Shown here: positions 8,163-15,468 of the stretch, piece by piece
How the letters are laid out: each line of letters starts with the position of its first letter
Numbering within the stretch: position 1 is the first letter of the stretch
Assembly (NCBI GenBank): GCA_964369805.1
Contig: CAYJFM010000025.1
Span: 1-30,901 of the forward strand
Direction: 5' to 3'
Source: CAYJHC01 sp964369805
Lineage (GTDB): Bacteria; Bacillota; Clostridia; Peptostreptococcales; Anaerovoracaceae
Length of the DNA: 30,901 nt
Notes under the pieces: model-generated
Seen by the model: the letters and a program-made list of their open reading frames with translations, nothing else
Told to the model about the DNA's origin: nothing
Database searches by the model: none
Translations under genes and position numbers: made by a program

Positions 8163-8318
8163 ANNNNNNNNNNNNNNNNNNNNNNNNNNNNNNNNNNNNN
8201 NNNNNNNNNNNNNNNNNNNNNNNNNNNNNNNNNNNNNNNNNNNNNNNNNNNNNNNNNNNNNNNCAGAAGACTTCAAAAAATGCCTTGATGCTGTATCAAG
8301 ATATTTTAAAACTCTAGA
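8109..8318. other. scaffold join: 100 N flanked by identical 55-bp contig ends
   Basis: Bases 8109-8163 and 8264-8318 are identical (beginning cagaagacttc and ending actctaga), with exactly 100 N between. This is what two overlapping contig ends look like when a scaffolder inserts a default gap. An exact 55-bp overlap is what a de Bruijn assembler with k near 55 would leave. The true sequence is probably contiguous and about 155 bp shorter here. Confidence 0.85.
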
Positions 8319-8457
8319 GTAAGAGTGATTGTAGAAATTACATAAGAATACATTTATTTTAAAAGACTATACAATTGTAAGACTAGAGATAATATAATAG
8401 AATATATTATAAACTGAGAATTAATAATAAAAAGTAAATATATAAAAGGAGAAAAAG
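8319..8457 (+). promoter_or_regulatory. AT-rich leader with TATAAT before the desulfurase-like gene
   Basis: A consensus -10 TATAAT stands at 8393-8398, about 60 bp before the start at 8458, without a convincing -35. AAAGGAG (8446-8452) is the ribosome binding site. I see nothing else in this stretch. Confidence 0.4.
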
Positions 8458-9732
8458 ATGAAAGAATTTAAATTTGATATTGATTATGTTAGACAACAGT
8501 TCCCTGCACTTGCAACAACTGTAAATGGATATCCAGCAGCATTTTTAGATGGACCAGGGGGAACTCAGGTACCAAATAGAGTAGTTGAAAAGGTTAATAA
8601 CTATATGTATTATACTAATGCAAACTGTGATGGAGAGTTTAAGACTTCAAGAGATAGTGACGCGGCAGTATTAAATGCAAGAGCAGTTTATGCAGACTTT
8701 TTTAACTGTGATTCAGATGAAGTTGCTTTTGGAGAAAATACTTCAACTGTTGCATTCAAAATTGCTCTTGGACTAGCTAGAACTATGGAAAAAGGTGATG
8801 AAATAATCATTACAGACATTGACCATGAAGGAAACAGATCTCCATGGAGAACTCTAGAAGACTTTGGAATGGTTGTAAAGGCAATTAAAGTTAACCCAGA
8901 AACAGCGCAACTTGATTTTGAAGACTTTAAATCAAAGTTATCTGATAAAACAAAAGTACTTGCCATTAACTGGGCAGCGAATGGCTGTGGGACAATTTCA
9001 GATATTAAGAAATTTATCGATGAAGCCCATAAAGTTGGAGCAATTGCCTGTGTTGATGCTGTTCATTATGCACCGCACAGACCGATTGATGTAAAAGCAG
9101 TTGGAATGGATGTTCTATATTGCTCAGCTTACAAATTCTGTGGACCTCATCTTGGAATTATATATATGAATAAAGAACTAGGTGAGAAAACTAAAACTAT
9201 TAGAGTTATGGCTGACGATAACTTAGACATGCCTCTTAAATTAGAAACAGGTACAATTGCAAAAGAACTTGTTTGCGGAGCTGCAGAAGCTGTTGAGTTT
9301 ATTGCTGATATTGGTAAAAGACATATGGAGTTTTTTGAAGAAGAAACAAAAGCTTTAGAAGGTAGAAGGAAAAATATTGTTGCAGGACAGCTTGCAATTG
9401 ACCATTATGAAGAGGGTCTTGCAAAAGGATTAAGAGCAAAACTAAGAGAAATCGAAGGTGTTAAAATCTATGGGCCAGCAGAAGATGCAGAAAGAACTTG
9501 CACAGTATCATTCTTAATTGATGGATATCACACAAATGATTTAGCAAAATTCATGGGTGAGAAGGGCCTATTTGTTTGGGATGGTCACTACTATGCTATG
9601 GAACTTATAACTGAGGTTTGGAAACTAAGAGAAGTTGGAGGCTTATTAAGAGTAGGTTTTGCTCCATATAATATGGAATCAGAAGCTGATAGAGTTGTAG
9701 AGGCTGTAAAAGAATTTATAGCAAAAAAATAG
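8458..9732 (+). CDS. cysteine desulfurase-like class V aminotransferase family protein
   Basis: A 424-residue PLP enzyme of the fold type I, class V group, best matching the cysteine-desulfurase-like subgroup (TIGR01976 type) rather than IscS or SufS themselves. FLDGPGGTQVP is the substrate-phosphate entry motif. CVDAVHYAPH carries the Asp that contacts the PLP ring nitrogen (D200) and a His (H203). YCSAYKFCGPHLG holds the Schiff-base lysine K226. LLRVGFAPYN near the end supplies the substrate-carboxylate Arg. The length is typical. It is followed by its own hairpin and then by an NhaC-family antiporter; no scaffold protein (IscU, SufU) is nearby, so Fe-S assembly is not implied. The real substrate is unknown and could be another amino acid. 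Confidence 0.8.
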   Translation: MKEFKFDIDYVRQQFPALATTVNGYPAAFLDGPGGTQVPNRVVEKVNNYMYYTNANCDGEFKTSRDSDAAVLNARAVYADFFNCDSDEVAFGENTSTVAFKIALGLARTMEKGDEIIITDIDHEGNRSPWRTLEDFGMVVKAIKVNPETAQLDFEDFKSKLSDKTKVLAINWAANGCGTISDIKKFIDEAHKVGAIACVDAVHYAPHRPIDVKAVGMDVLYCSAYKFCGPHLGIIYMNKELGEKTKTIRVMADDNLDMPLKLETGTIAKELVCGAAEAVEFIADIGKRHMEFFEEETKALEGRRKNIVAGQLAIDHYEEGLAKGLRAKLREIEGVKIYGPAEDAERTCTVSFLIDGYHTNDLAKFMGEKGLFVWDGHYYAMELITEVWKLREVGGLLRVGFAPYNMESEADRVVEAVKEFIAKK

Positions 9733-9788
9733 TAACACATATTTATTACCTGCGAGGTAGTTATATTTACTGAAATATAAATCATAGA

Positions 9789-9818
9789 AATCCCCTAGCA
9801 TTATTTTACTAGGGGATT
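9789..9818 (+). terminator. hairpin terminator after the desulfurase-like gene
   Basis: Perfect 10-bp stem AATCCCCTAG (9789-9798) / CTAGGGGATT (9809-9818) with a 10-base loop; the T tail (ATGTTTAT) is poor but the stem is strong. Confidence 0.7.
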
Positions 9819-10047
9819 ATGTTTATAAAAAAATAAGTTTGTTTTTACTTGCAAAAGTATAAATAGTAAATTAATAAAATTGTAAAATTCTAGTAGTAAA
9901 ATTAGAAATTTAATGATACAATTTACAATAATAAAAATGACTTAGAATTTTAACATGAATATGCCTTATTGGCCTTAAACATTGGCTACTAATTTTAAAT
10001 GAATTAGATATAAATAGTTATTATTAAGAGGAAAGAAAGGAAAATTT
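9819..10047 (+). other. intergenic region before the antiporter gene
   Basis: Very AT-rich and gene-free. A purine-rich ribosome site (gaggaaagaaagg) lies before 10048. No promoter can be placed with confidence and no riboswitch-like structure was seen. Confidence 0.4.
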
Positions 10048-11532
10048 ATGACAAAAGGAAAAGACTTAAAAGAAGCAAATGCAAATTCCATTATCAAGGG
10101 AAGGTTATTATTTTATGCATGCCTTGTGGTAGCGTTTATTGCATTTGGATATTTGATGCCAGCTGATACTGATAGCTGGGGAATTCTAACAGCTCTACCT
10201 GCTGGGTTTTTGATTGTATTTATATTCAAAACTAAAAGGATAGTAGAGGCTTTAACCCTGGCAACGATTTTATGTTGCATAATGGCTTATAAGCTTGAAT
10301 TTTTCGGAGAATTTAGTACTATTTTAACAGACACTATGATGAATGAAGATATCGCATGGCTAATAATTGTATGTGGGCTCATGGGAGGTATAGTTTCTGT
10401 TATAGAGAAAAGTGGAGGAGGATTTGCTTTTGGTGACTTTGTTGCAAAGAGAGCAAAGACCGAAAAATCAAGCCTACTATATACAGCTCTATGTTCACTA
10501 CTATTATCAGTAGATGATTACTTAAATGCACTTACAACAGGTTCTGCGATGACTCCAGTCAATGATAGGAGAAGAATACCAAGAGAAATGACAGCTTATG
10601 TTGTAGATACTACTGCAGCACCTGCTTGCGTTCTTAATCCTATTTCTACCTGGGCTGTGTTTATTGGTGGGCTTATGGTTGCAAACGGATTAGCAGGAGA
10701 AGGGGAGCAGGTATTAGCTTACGTAAAAACAATACCTTATAACTTCTACGCGGTGTTTACAGTTATAGTAATGTTATTAGTTATATTGGGAATCATACCT
10801 AAGTTTGGACCTATGAAAAAAGCTTATCAAAGGGTTGAAGAAGGAGGGCCTTTAGCTCCTCCAGGGTCAGAAAAAATTGATATTAAGTCTGGAGAGACTC
10901 TCGAAGTTCCAGAAAATCCACTGCTTAGAAACTTTTTTGTGCCGATTTTAGTGTTAGTAGCCTCTACGATTTATTTCGATTTTGATATGCAGGCAGGAGT
11001 TCTTACAACAATAGGCTTTAACTTTTTCTGGTTTATGGCTCAGGGAATGGATCCAGAGGAGTATGTTGAGTTAATAATTAAAGGTATAAAAAATATGTTA
11101 ATGCCTCTATTATTAATGGTTCTGGCTTTTTCATTTGCAGATGCCTGTGAAAGAATAGGTTTCTTACAATATGTAATAGATGTAACTACAGCTCATGTAC
11201 CTCTAACGTTACTACCTTTTGTTATTTTCTTAGTGTTTGCTGCTACAGAATTTATTATGGGTATTAACTGGGGAATGTATATACTTGCACTTCCAATTGT
11301 TGTGCCTATAACTCTAGAACTTGGTGGAGATCCTATGGTTTCTGTTGGAGTTGTTGCTGCTGCAGGTGTATGGGGCAGCCACTGCTGTTTCTATTCCGAT
11401 GCAACAATACTAACATCTGCTGCTACTGGATGTGATAATTTCAGACATGCTATTACCCAGATTCCATTTGGTTGTATAGCAGGCGCAGTCGCTGCAATTG
11501 GGTATTTGATACTAGGGCAGGTAATATATTAA
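10048..11532 (+). CDS. NhaC-family Na+/H+ antiporter-like transporter
   Basis: A 494-residue polytopic membrane protein with about 11-13 hydrophobic segments. The region LLLSVDDYLNALTTGSAM followed by TPVNDRRRIPREMTAYVVDTTAAPACVLNP is the conserved core of the NhaC family (COG1757), as is GVWGSHCCFYSDATILTSAATG near the end. Members exchange Na+ for protons, or carry out malate/lactate or amino-acid/amine exchange, and the sequence alone does not decide which. A terminator follows directly, so it is transcribed alone or with the PLP enzyme upstream if the hairpin between them is leaky. The proximity may mean that the antiporter exchanges the PLP enzyme's substrate and product, but this is inference. 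Confidence 0.82.
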   Translation: MTKGKDLKEANANSIIKGRLLFYACLVVAFIAFGYLMPADTDSWGILTALPAGFLIVFIFKTKRIVEALTLATILCCIMAYKLEFFGEFSTILTDTMMNEDIAWLIIVCGLMGGIVSVIEKSGGGFAFGDFVAKRAKTEKSSLLYTALCSLLLSVDDYLNALTTGSAMTPVNDRRRIPREMTAYVVDTTAAPACVLNPISTWAVFIGGLMVANGLAGEGEQVLAYVKTIPYNFYAVFTVIVMLLVILGIIPKFGPMKKAYQRVEEGGPLAPPGSEKIDIKSGETLEVPENPLLRNFFVPILVLVASTIYFDFDMQAGVLTTIGFNFFWFMAQGMDPEEYVELIIKGIKNMLMPLLLMVLAFSFADACERIGFLQYVIDVTTAHVPLTLLPFVIFLVFAATEFIMGINWGMYILALPIVVPITLELGGDPMVSVGVVAAAGVWGSHCCFYSDATILTSAATGCDNFRHAITQIPFGCIAGAVAAIGYLILGQVIY

Positions 11533-11552
11533 ATATAAGGCAAAGTGCTTAA

Positions 11553-11594
11553 AAAAAATATCTCCTTGTGTTACTAACTAAGGAGGTATTTTTT
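11553..11594 (+). terminator. terminator after the antiporter gene
   Basis: AAAAAATATCTCCTT pairs with AAGGAGGTATTTTTT across a loop of about 12 bases, ending in six T (11589-11594). The A run on the left would let it work in both directions. Confidence 0.82.
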
Positions 11595-11616
11595 GTGGAA
11601 TTAATGTTTACAACTA

Positions 11617-11672
11617 TTGACATAAATGTAAATTGGTCATATACTGTGTATAGAGGATATATGCAGTATACA
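11617..11672 (+). promoter_or_regulatory. consensus promoter and inverted-repeat operator of the GntR-ABC operon
   Basis: TTGACA (11617-11622), exactly 17 bp, then TATACT (11640-11645) is a near-perfect sigma-A promoter. TATACTG (11640-11646) and CAGTATA (11664-11670) form a perfect inverted repeat that overlaps the -10 and the transcription start; TGTATA (11647-11652) and TATACA (11667-11672) form a second, interleaved one. The position suits repression by the GntR protein encoded immediately downstream, as known for YtrA-type regulators. Confidence 0.7.
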
Positions 11673-11711
11673 TAGAATCTTTGCTAATACAAAATTTGAA
11701 AGGAGAAATAT

Positions 11712-12092
11712 ATGAATATAATAATATCTAATTATGAGAACAAACCAATATATGAACAAATTTATCAGCAATTAAAAAACCATATAATATCCGGAGAGTT
11801 AAAAGAAGGAGAAATCCTACCTTCCATCAGAAATTTAGCAAAAGATTTGAAAGTTAGCGTAATAACTACTAAGAGAGCTTATGAAGAATTAGAAAAAGAA
11901 GGTTATATATATTCAGTAGGTGGAAAAGGCTCTTATGTAGCAGAAAATAATATGGATATAATAATTGAAGGCCAACTTAGGGAAATTGAAAATCTTATGA
12001 AGAGAATATGTCAAATGGCCCCAGGGTGCAAGTTAACGAAAATTGAGATGTTAGAATTATTTGAAACAGTTATGGAGGATGAATTATTATGA
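11712..12092 (+). CDS. GntR-family transcriptional regulator, YtrA-like
   Basis: A 126-residue regulator. The winged helix-turn-helix occupies about residues 8-78, with NKPIYEQIYQQLKNHIISGE followed by LPSIRNLAKDLKVSVITTKR and AYEELEKEGYIYSVGGKGSYV. The C-terminal part is only about 45 residues, as in the YtrA subfamily, too short to bind a sugar or organic-acid effector by itself. An AAAGGAG site precedes the ATG. The stop overlaps the ABC ATPase start (ATGA), so regulator and transporter form one operon, and the operator upstream suggests autorepression. YtrA-type systems often respond to cell-wall-active or antimicrobial stress, which is family knowledge and not shown here. Confidence 0.9.
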   Translation: MNIIISNYENKPIYEQIYQQLKNHIISGELKEGEILPSIRNLAKDLKVSVITTKRAYEELEKEGYIYSVGGKGSYVAENNMDIIIEGQLREIENLMKRICQMAPGCKLTKIEMLELFETVMEDELL

Positions 12093-12907
12093 ATGCAGTA
12101 GAGATTAAAAACTTAAAAAAGACATATGAAGGCTTCACATTAGAAAATATTTCGTTGGACGTTCCTAAAGGCACAATAATGGGGTTAATAGGAGAAAATG
12201 GTGCTGGGAAAAGTACCACATTGAAATTAATTATGGGCGTAATTAAAAGAGATGAAGGGAGCATAAAGGTCCTAGGTGTTGATAATAAGTCAAAAGAATT
12301 CGTTAATATTAAAGAAAAGGTAGGAGCGGTGTTTGGAGAGTGTTATTTCCCTGAGGATTTCACTTTGAAACATGTTGATTTATTAATGAAAAATGCATAT
12401 AAAAATTGGAACACTGAAACATTTTTTATGTATGGAGAGAAATTTCAGATTAAAAAAAGTAAGCTAATTAAAGAATATTCCAAAGGTATGAAGATAAAAT
12501 TATCTATAGCTGTTGCACTTTCCCATGAGGCAAATCTCTTGATTCTAGATGAACCGACAACAGATATATTGTATGAATTTACAAGAAATGAAGAAAATTC
12601 AATTATAATATCATCCCATATAATTAGTGACTTAGAAAAAATCTGTGATTATATAGCTTTTATACATAAAGGAAAACTTGTAGTGTCAGAAGAAAAGGAC
12701 TATTTATTAGAAAAATACGCAATATTGAAATTAACAAAAGAACAAATAGAAGATTTACCCGAGGAAGCTATAGTACGAAAAAAAGAAGAAGCGTATGGAT
12801 GGAGAGTGTTAGTACATAGACATAAAATAGGTGACTTTTATAAACCTGAAAGAGTAAATCTAGAGGAGATTATACTTATGTTGGCTGGAGGTGAAAATTA
12901 TGCTTAG
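12089..12907 (+). CDS. ABC transporter ATP-binding protein with D-loop deletion
   Basis: A 272-residue ATPase of the YtrB-like / ABC-2 exporter type. Walker A GENGAGKST is intact, the Q-loop region reads GAVFGECYFPEDF, the signature helix is YSKGMKIKLSIAVALSH and Walker B is LLILDEPTT. Relatives then continue with a GLDP D-loop and about 11 residues before the helix aligned to DILYEFTRNEENS. Here TT runs straight into DILYEF, so the D-loop is missing without a frame change. The switch histidine region IIISSHIISDLEKICDYIAF follows normally. Loss of the D-loop should impair dimer communication and may inactivate the pump. The gene overlaps the regulator by 4 bp and the permease start by 8 bp. 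Confidence 0.85.
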   Translation: MNAVEIKNLKKTYEGFTLENISLDVPKGTIMGLIGENGAGKSTTLKLIMGVIKRDEGSIKVLGVDNKSKEFVNIKEKVGAVFGECYFPEDFTLKHVDLLMKNAYKNWNTETFFMYGEKFQIKKSKLIKEYSKGMKIKLSIAVALSHEANLLILDEPTTDILYEFTRNEENSIIISSHIISDLEKICDYIAFIHKGKLVVSEEKDYLLEKYAILKLTKEQIEDLPEEAIVRKKEEAYGWRVLVHRHKIGDFYKPERVNLEEIILMLAGGENYA

Positions 12908-13529
12908 ACTTATTAAAATTAATTGGAACTTATCTAATGGGAGAATGATATTTTGGATCTTCATTACATCAATTGTTATTTTTATCATGTTTAACTTTTT
13001 TGAATCAGCATTCAGAGTTGCTCCCTTCATTTTTGGACTATTTCTTTATCTAAGTGATGAAGAGGCGAAAGAGAAAGTTCAGTGGGAATCATATTTGCTG
13101 ACATTACCAATTAGCACAAAGGTGATAATAATTGAAAGGTACATACGCATAGCAGCGTATAATATAATAGGTCTATTGATAGGTGCTGTAGTAATAGTTT
13201 TTGATATGTCACAAAATGGAGGAAGCTTTATTGTTAATGTGAATTGGTGGTATATCTTTGGATTTACATTTGGAATAGGCACTATTATAATCCCACTTAC
13301 AATTAAGTTTGGTCTTAGAGGAGGAAGTGTAGCTGGAATGTTAAGTCTTCTGATGGGGGACATAATAAGCACGCTGTATGCTGAATCTATAAAGGCATAT
13401 GATTGGACTTTATTAGCTGGACCTATTGTGAAAATAGTTATGCTACTTGTGGTTGTTATTGCTGCTTATGGAATTTCATTTAAAATCTCTAAGGGGCATT
13501 ATAAAGATAGTATGGAATATCTAGATTAA
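12900..13529 (+). CDS. ABC-2 type transporter permease
   Basis: A membrane protein of 209 residues from the ATG at 12900; a GTG at 12891 would add three, but the GGAGG at 12887-12891 covers it and is correctly spaced for 12900. Six hydrophobic segments are visible (roughly 16-35, 39-52, 79-98, 112-132, 140-156 and 176-197), with a charged stretch SDEEAKEKVQWESYLLTLPI after the second, typical of the short ABC-2 permeases that pair with YtrB/BcrA-like ATPases. It overlaps the ATPase gene by 8 bp. No accessory protein is present, so the exporter would be an ATPase-permease pair. Confidence 0.83.
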   Translation: MLRLIKINWNLSNGRMIFWIFITSIVIFIMFNFFESAFRVAPFIFGLFLYLSDEEAKEKVQWESYLLTLPISTKVIIIERYIRIAAYNIIGLLIGAVVIVFDMSQNGGSFIVNVNWWYIFGFTFGIGTIIIPLTIKFGLRGGSVAGMLSLLMGDIISTLYAESIKAYDWTLLAGPIVKIVMLLVVVIAAYGISFKISKGHYKDSMEYLD

Positions 13530-13544
13530 TGTAAGGTTTGGAAA

Positions 13545-15175
13545 TCACTTAAGTTCAAGTGTCAAAAGTACCAAATCTCCTGAATTTAAATGAAGGTTAT
13601 AGTCTGAAACTTCATTCTTTAATACGGTTTTAAAAGATAGAGTAGAATGAGTATTTTTATTAATAAGATCAACAGTATCCTGTGATAAATGATTAAACTC
13701 TAAATTTTCCCAATATTTAAAACAAGACTGATTTCTTGAAAGAAACTCTTCAGTAACTCTAATATTATTAGGGAAATTAACCATAAGGAGATTGATTTCA
13801 ATAGTCTTTTTATGAGGGTTAAATAATAAAACTGAATAACTTTGATCACTTGATGTGATTAAGTGAAAGTCACCTTTAGTAAGAACATGGGGGTTCATTT
13901 TTAAAATAAATTCATAAGTATAATAGAGAGGTTTTTTTAGTCCGTTGTAAGTAAAAAGACCTCTTTTATTAGACTGATTATCAATTAAGGTTATATTTTT
14001 TATAGTATCAAAAGAATTAAGGAATTTTTCTAGAAAAATAATATGGTTTAGATTCTTATCATAAGCTTTATATGATATAAGGTTATTTGTTGATGAATGT
14101 AGCTTTACTGGGCATAAATTTAAGTCTATACAATATGAGATTGGAGTAAAAGAATCTAGAGTTGGATTTTTCGAGAGTATAGAAACACTAGTATTATAAT
14201 CAATTGTAAATGTAAACTTATTCTCACTCTGGCTATATGTATTTGCAAAAGAGCTCTCAAAATACTCAGAAACTTCTTCTGAGATATCTTGCATTTCTGT
14301 ATTAGCAATTTTTATGATTTTTCCTTTATGTAATGCCCTATATTCAGTAGGCTCACACCCGTAAAATGATTTAAAGTGTTTCACAAAGTACGCATAACTA
14401 GAAAAGCCTACGTCATGGCCTATTCGTGAAATACTAAGTTTTGAGCTAAGTACTCTTGATTCAGAAGATTCAACTCTTACAATACCCAAAAGGTCATGAA
14501 AAGATTTTCCTGTATACTTGTGAATNNNNNNNNNNNNNNNNNNNNNNNNNNNNNNNNNNNNNNNNNNNNNNNNNNNNNNNNNNNCTGAGCTAACGTTATT
14601 TTACTTGCGTAATTGGTATAGAGAAAGCCAACAACTCGTCGTATTCGTTCTTCTTGGTACTTATCATACTCTATTCTATGCTCTAAAAGACAGTCATCTG
14701 TTAGTATATATCCTCTAAAATTTTCACGTAGAAACACAACAAAATCAAGGGCAGCTTTAGATACAGCCTCTGGATTTTCTTTTTTTTGTACAGCAAAATC
14801 ATAGTACATTTGATAAATTAACTCTTTAAGAGCTTCTTTTTTTCTTTGAGTTTCTGTCGTATCTGCCATTTCAGTAGAGAAAATATTATTTTCAAAATCA
14901 GGAAAAATTGATGAAAAATATTCGGACTTTAAAGAAATAACTAGTACTTGATTATTTTCAGAACCGTCATAAAATCCATGAACATCACCACATTGAATAA
15001 TGTGTATACTTCCTTTTTGCAATGTGACATTTAGCTGGGCTACTTTTAACTTAATGCTACCATTTAGCATATAAACAATTTGTAAATCATCATGGTAATG
15101 CCAAGGCAGTACATTTATATTATAGACTGCCATGTGAATTGGAAGATCTTTTTTATAAGAGATGCTTTTTAACAT
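13545..15175 (-). CDS. AraC-family regulator with cupin N-terminus and GH39-like C-terminal region (interrupted by gap)
   Basis: Read on the minus strand, the start is the ATG at 15175 (MLKSISYKKDLPIH) with an AGAAGG-type site before it; the open frame extends further upstream without support. Residues about 1-100 form a cupin-like sensor (INVLPWHYHDDLQIVYMLNG, with KGSIHIIQCGDVHGF). The first helix-turn-helix begins at YTNYASKITLAQ and is cut by 59 N (14526-14584). The sequence resumes with IHKYTGKSFHDLLG and the second helix-turn-helix ISRIGHDVGFSSYAYFVKHF and FYGCEPTEYR. The nominal gap length puts the halves out of frame, surely an assembly effect. The last 250 residues (YYTYEFILKMNPHVL, YSVLLFNPHKK and SGDLVLLTLEL at the end) resemble the beta-sandwich part of glycosyl hydrolase family 39 found fused to AraC regulators in Clostridia; it is too short for a full catalytic barrel. 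It is divergent from the amidohydrolase genes and probably controls them. Confidence 0.78.
14526..14584. other. assembly gap of 59 N in the AraC-type regulator
   Basis: The gap removes most of the first helix-turn-helix. No duplicated sequence flanks it, so real bases are missing, and the frame mismatch shows the length is an estimate. Confidence 0.9.
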
Positions 15176-15238
15176 AAGAAACCTTCTTTCTGAATATAAA
15201 TGTAGTAGAAGACCATAATAAAAACAGAGATAAACAAC

Positions 15239-15335
15239 TTTCTTGCTATTATACATTAAATTTAGGAGAAAACAAGTGAAAAAAAGCAGTAAATAGTAAA
15301 TCAATGATGTAAAAATATAATTAAATAGCAAGAAA
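15239..15335. promoter_or_regulatory. 12-bp perfect inverted repeat in the divergent regulator-amidohydrolase region
   Basis: TTTCTTGCTATT (15239-15250) and AATAGCAAGAAA (15324-15335) are exact reverse complements separated by 73 bp of AT-rich sequence. They lie symmetrically between the divergent starts at 15175 and 15469, as expected for two binding sites of one regulator serving both promoters. Whether the AraC-type protein binds them is inference. Confidence 0.55.
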
Positions 15336-15362
15336 AATATGTTATATCAATTTACTTTACTA

Positions 15363-15417
15363 TATAATCCAATTATTAATCAGATATAAGTACAAGGTTC
15401 AATGAAATGGATTCATT
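15363..15417 (+). promoter_or_regulatory. possible promoter and small inverted repeat before the first amidohydrolase
   Basis: TATAAT stands at 15363-15368 without a good -35, as is common at activator-dependent promoters. AATGAA (15401-15406) and TTCATT (15412-15417) form a small inverted repeat downstream. The ribosome site gtggggg lies before 15469. Confidence 0.35.
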
Positions 15418-15468
15418 TACATATAAATATTAGAATAAATATTTACAAAATGGCAGTGGGGGAAAGCT

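Noticed and set aside
8109..8318. A 55-bp direct repeat as a mobile-element scar
   Set aside because: Its copies end exactly at the 100-N run, which identifies overlapping contig ends.
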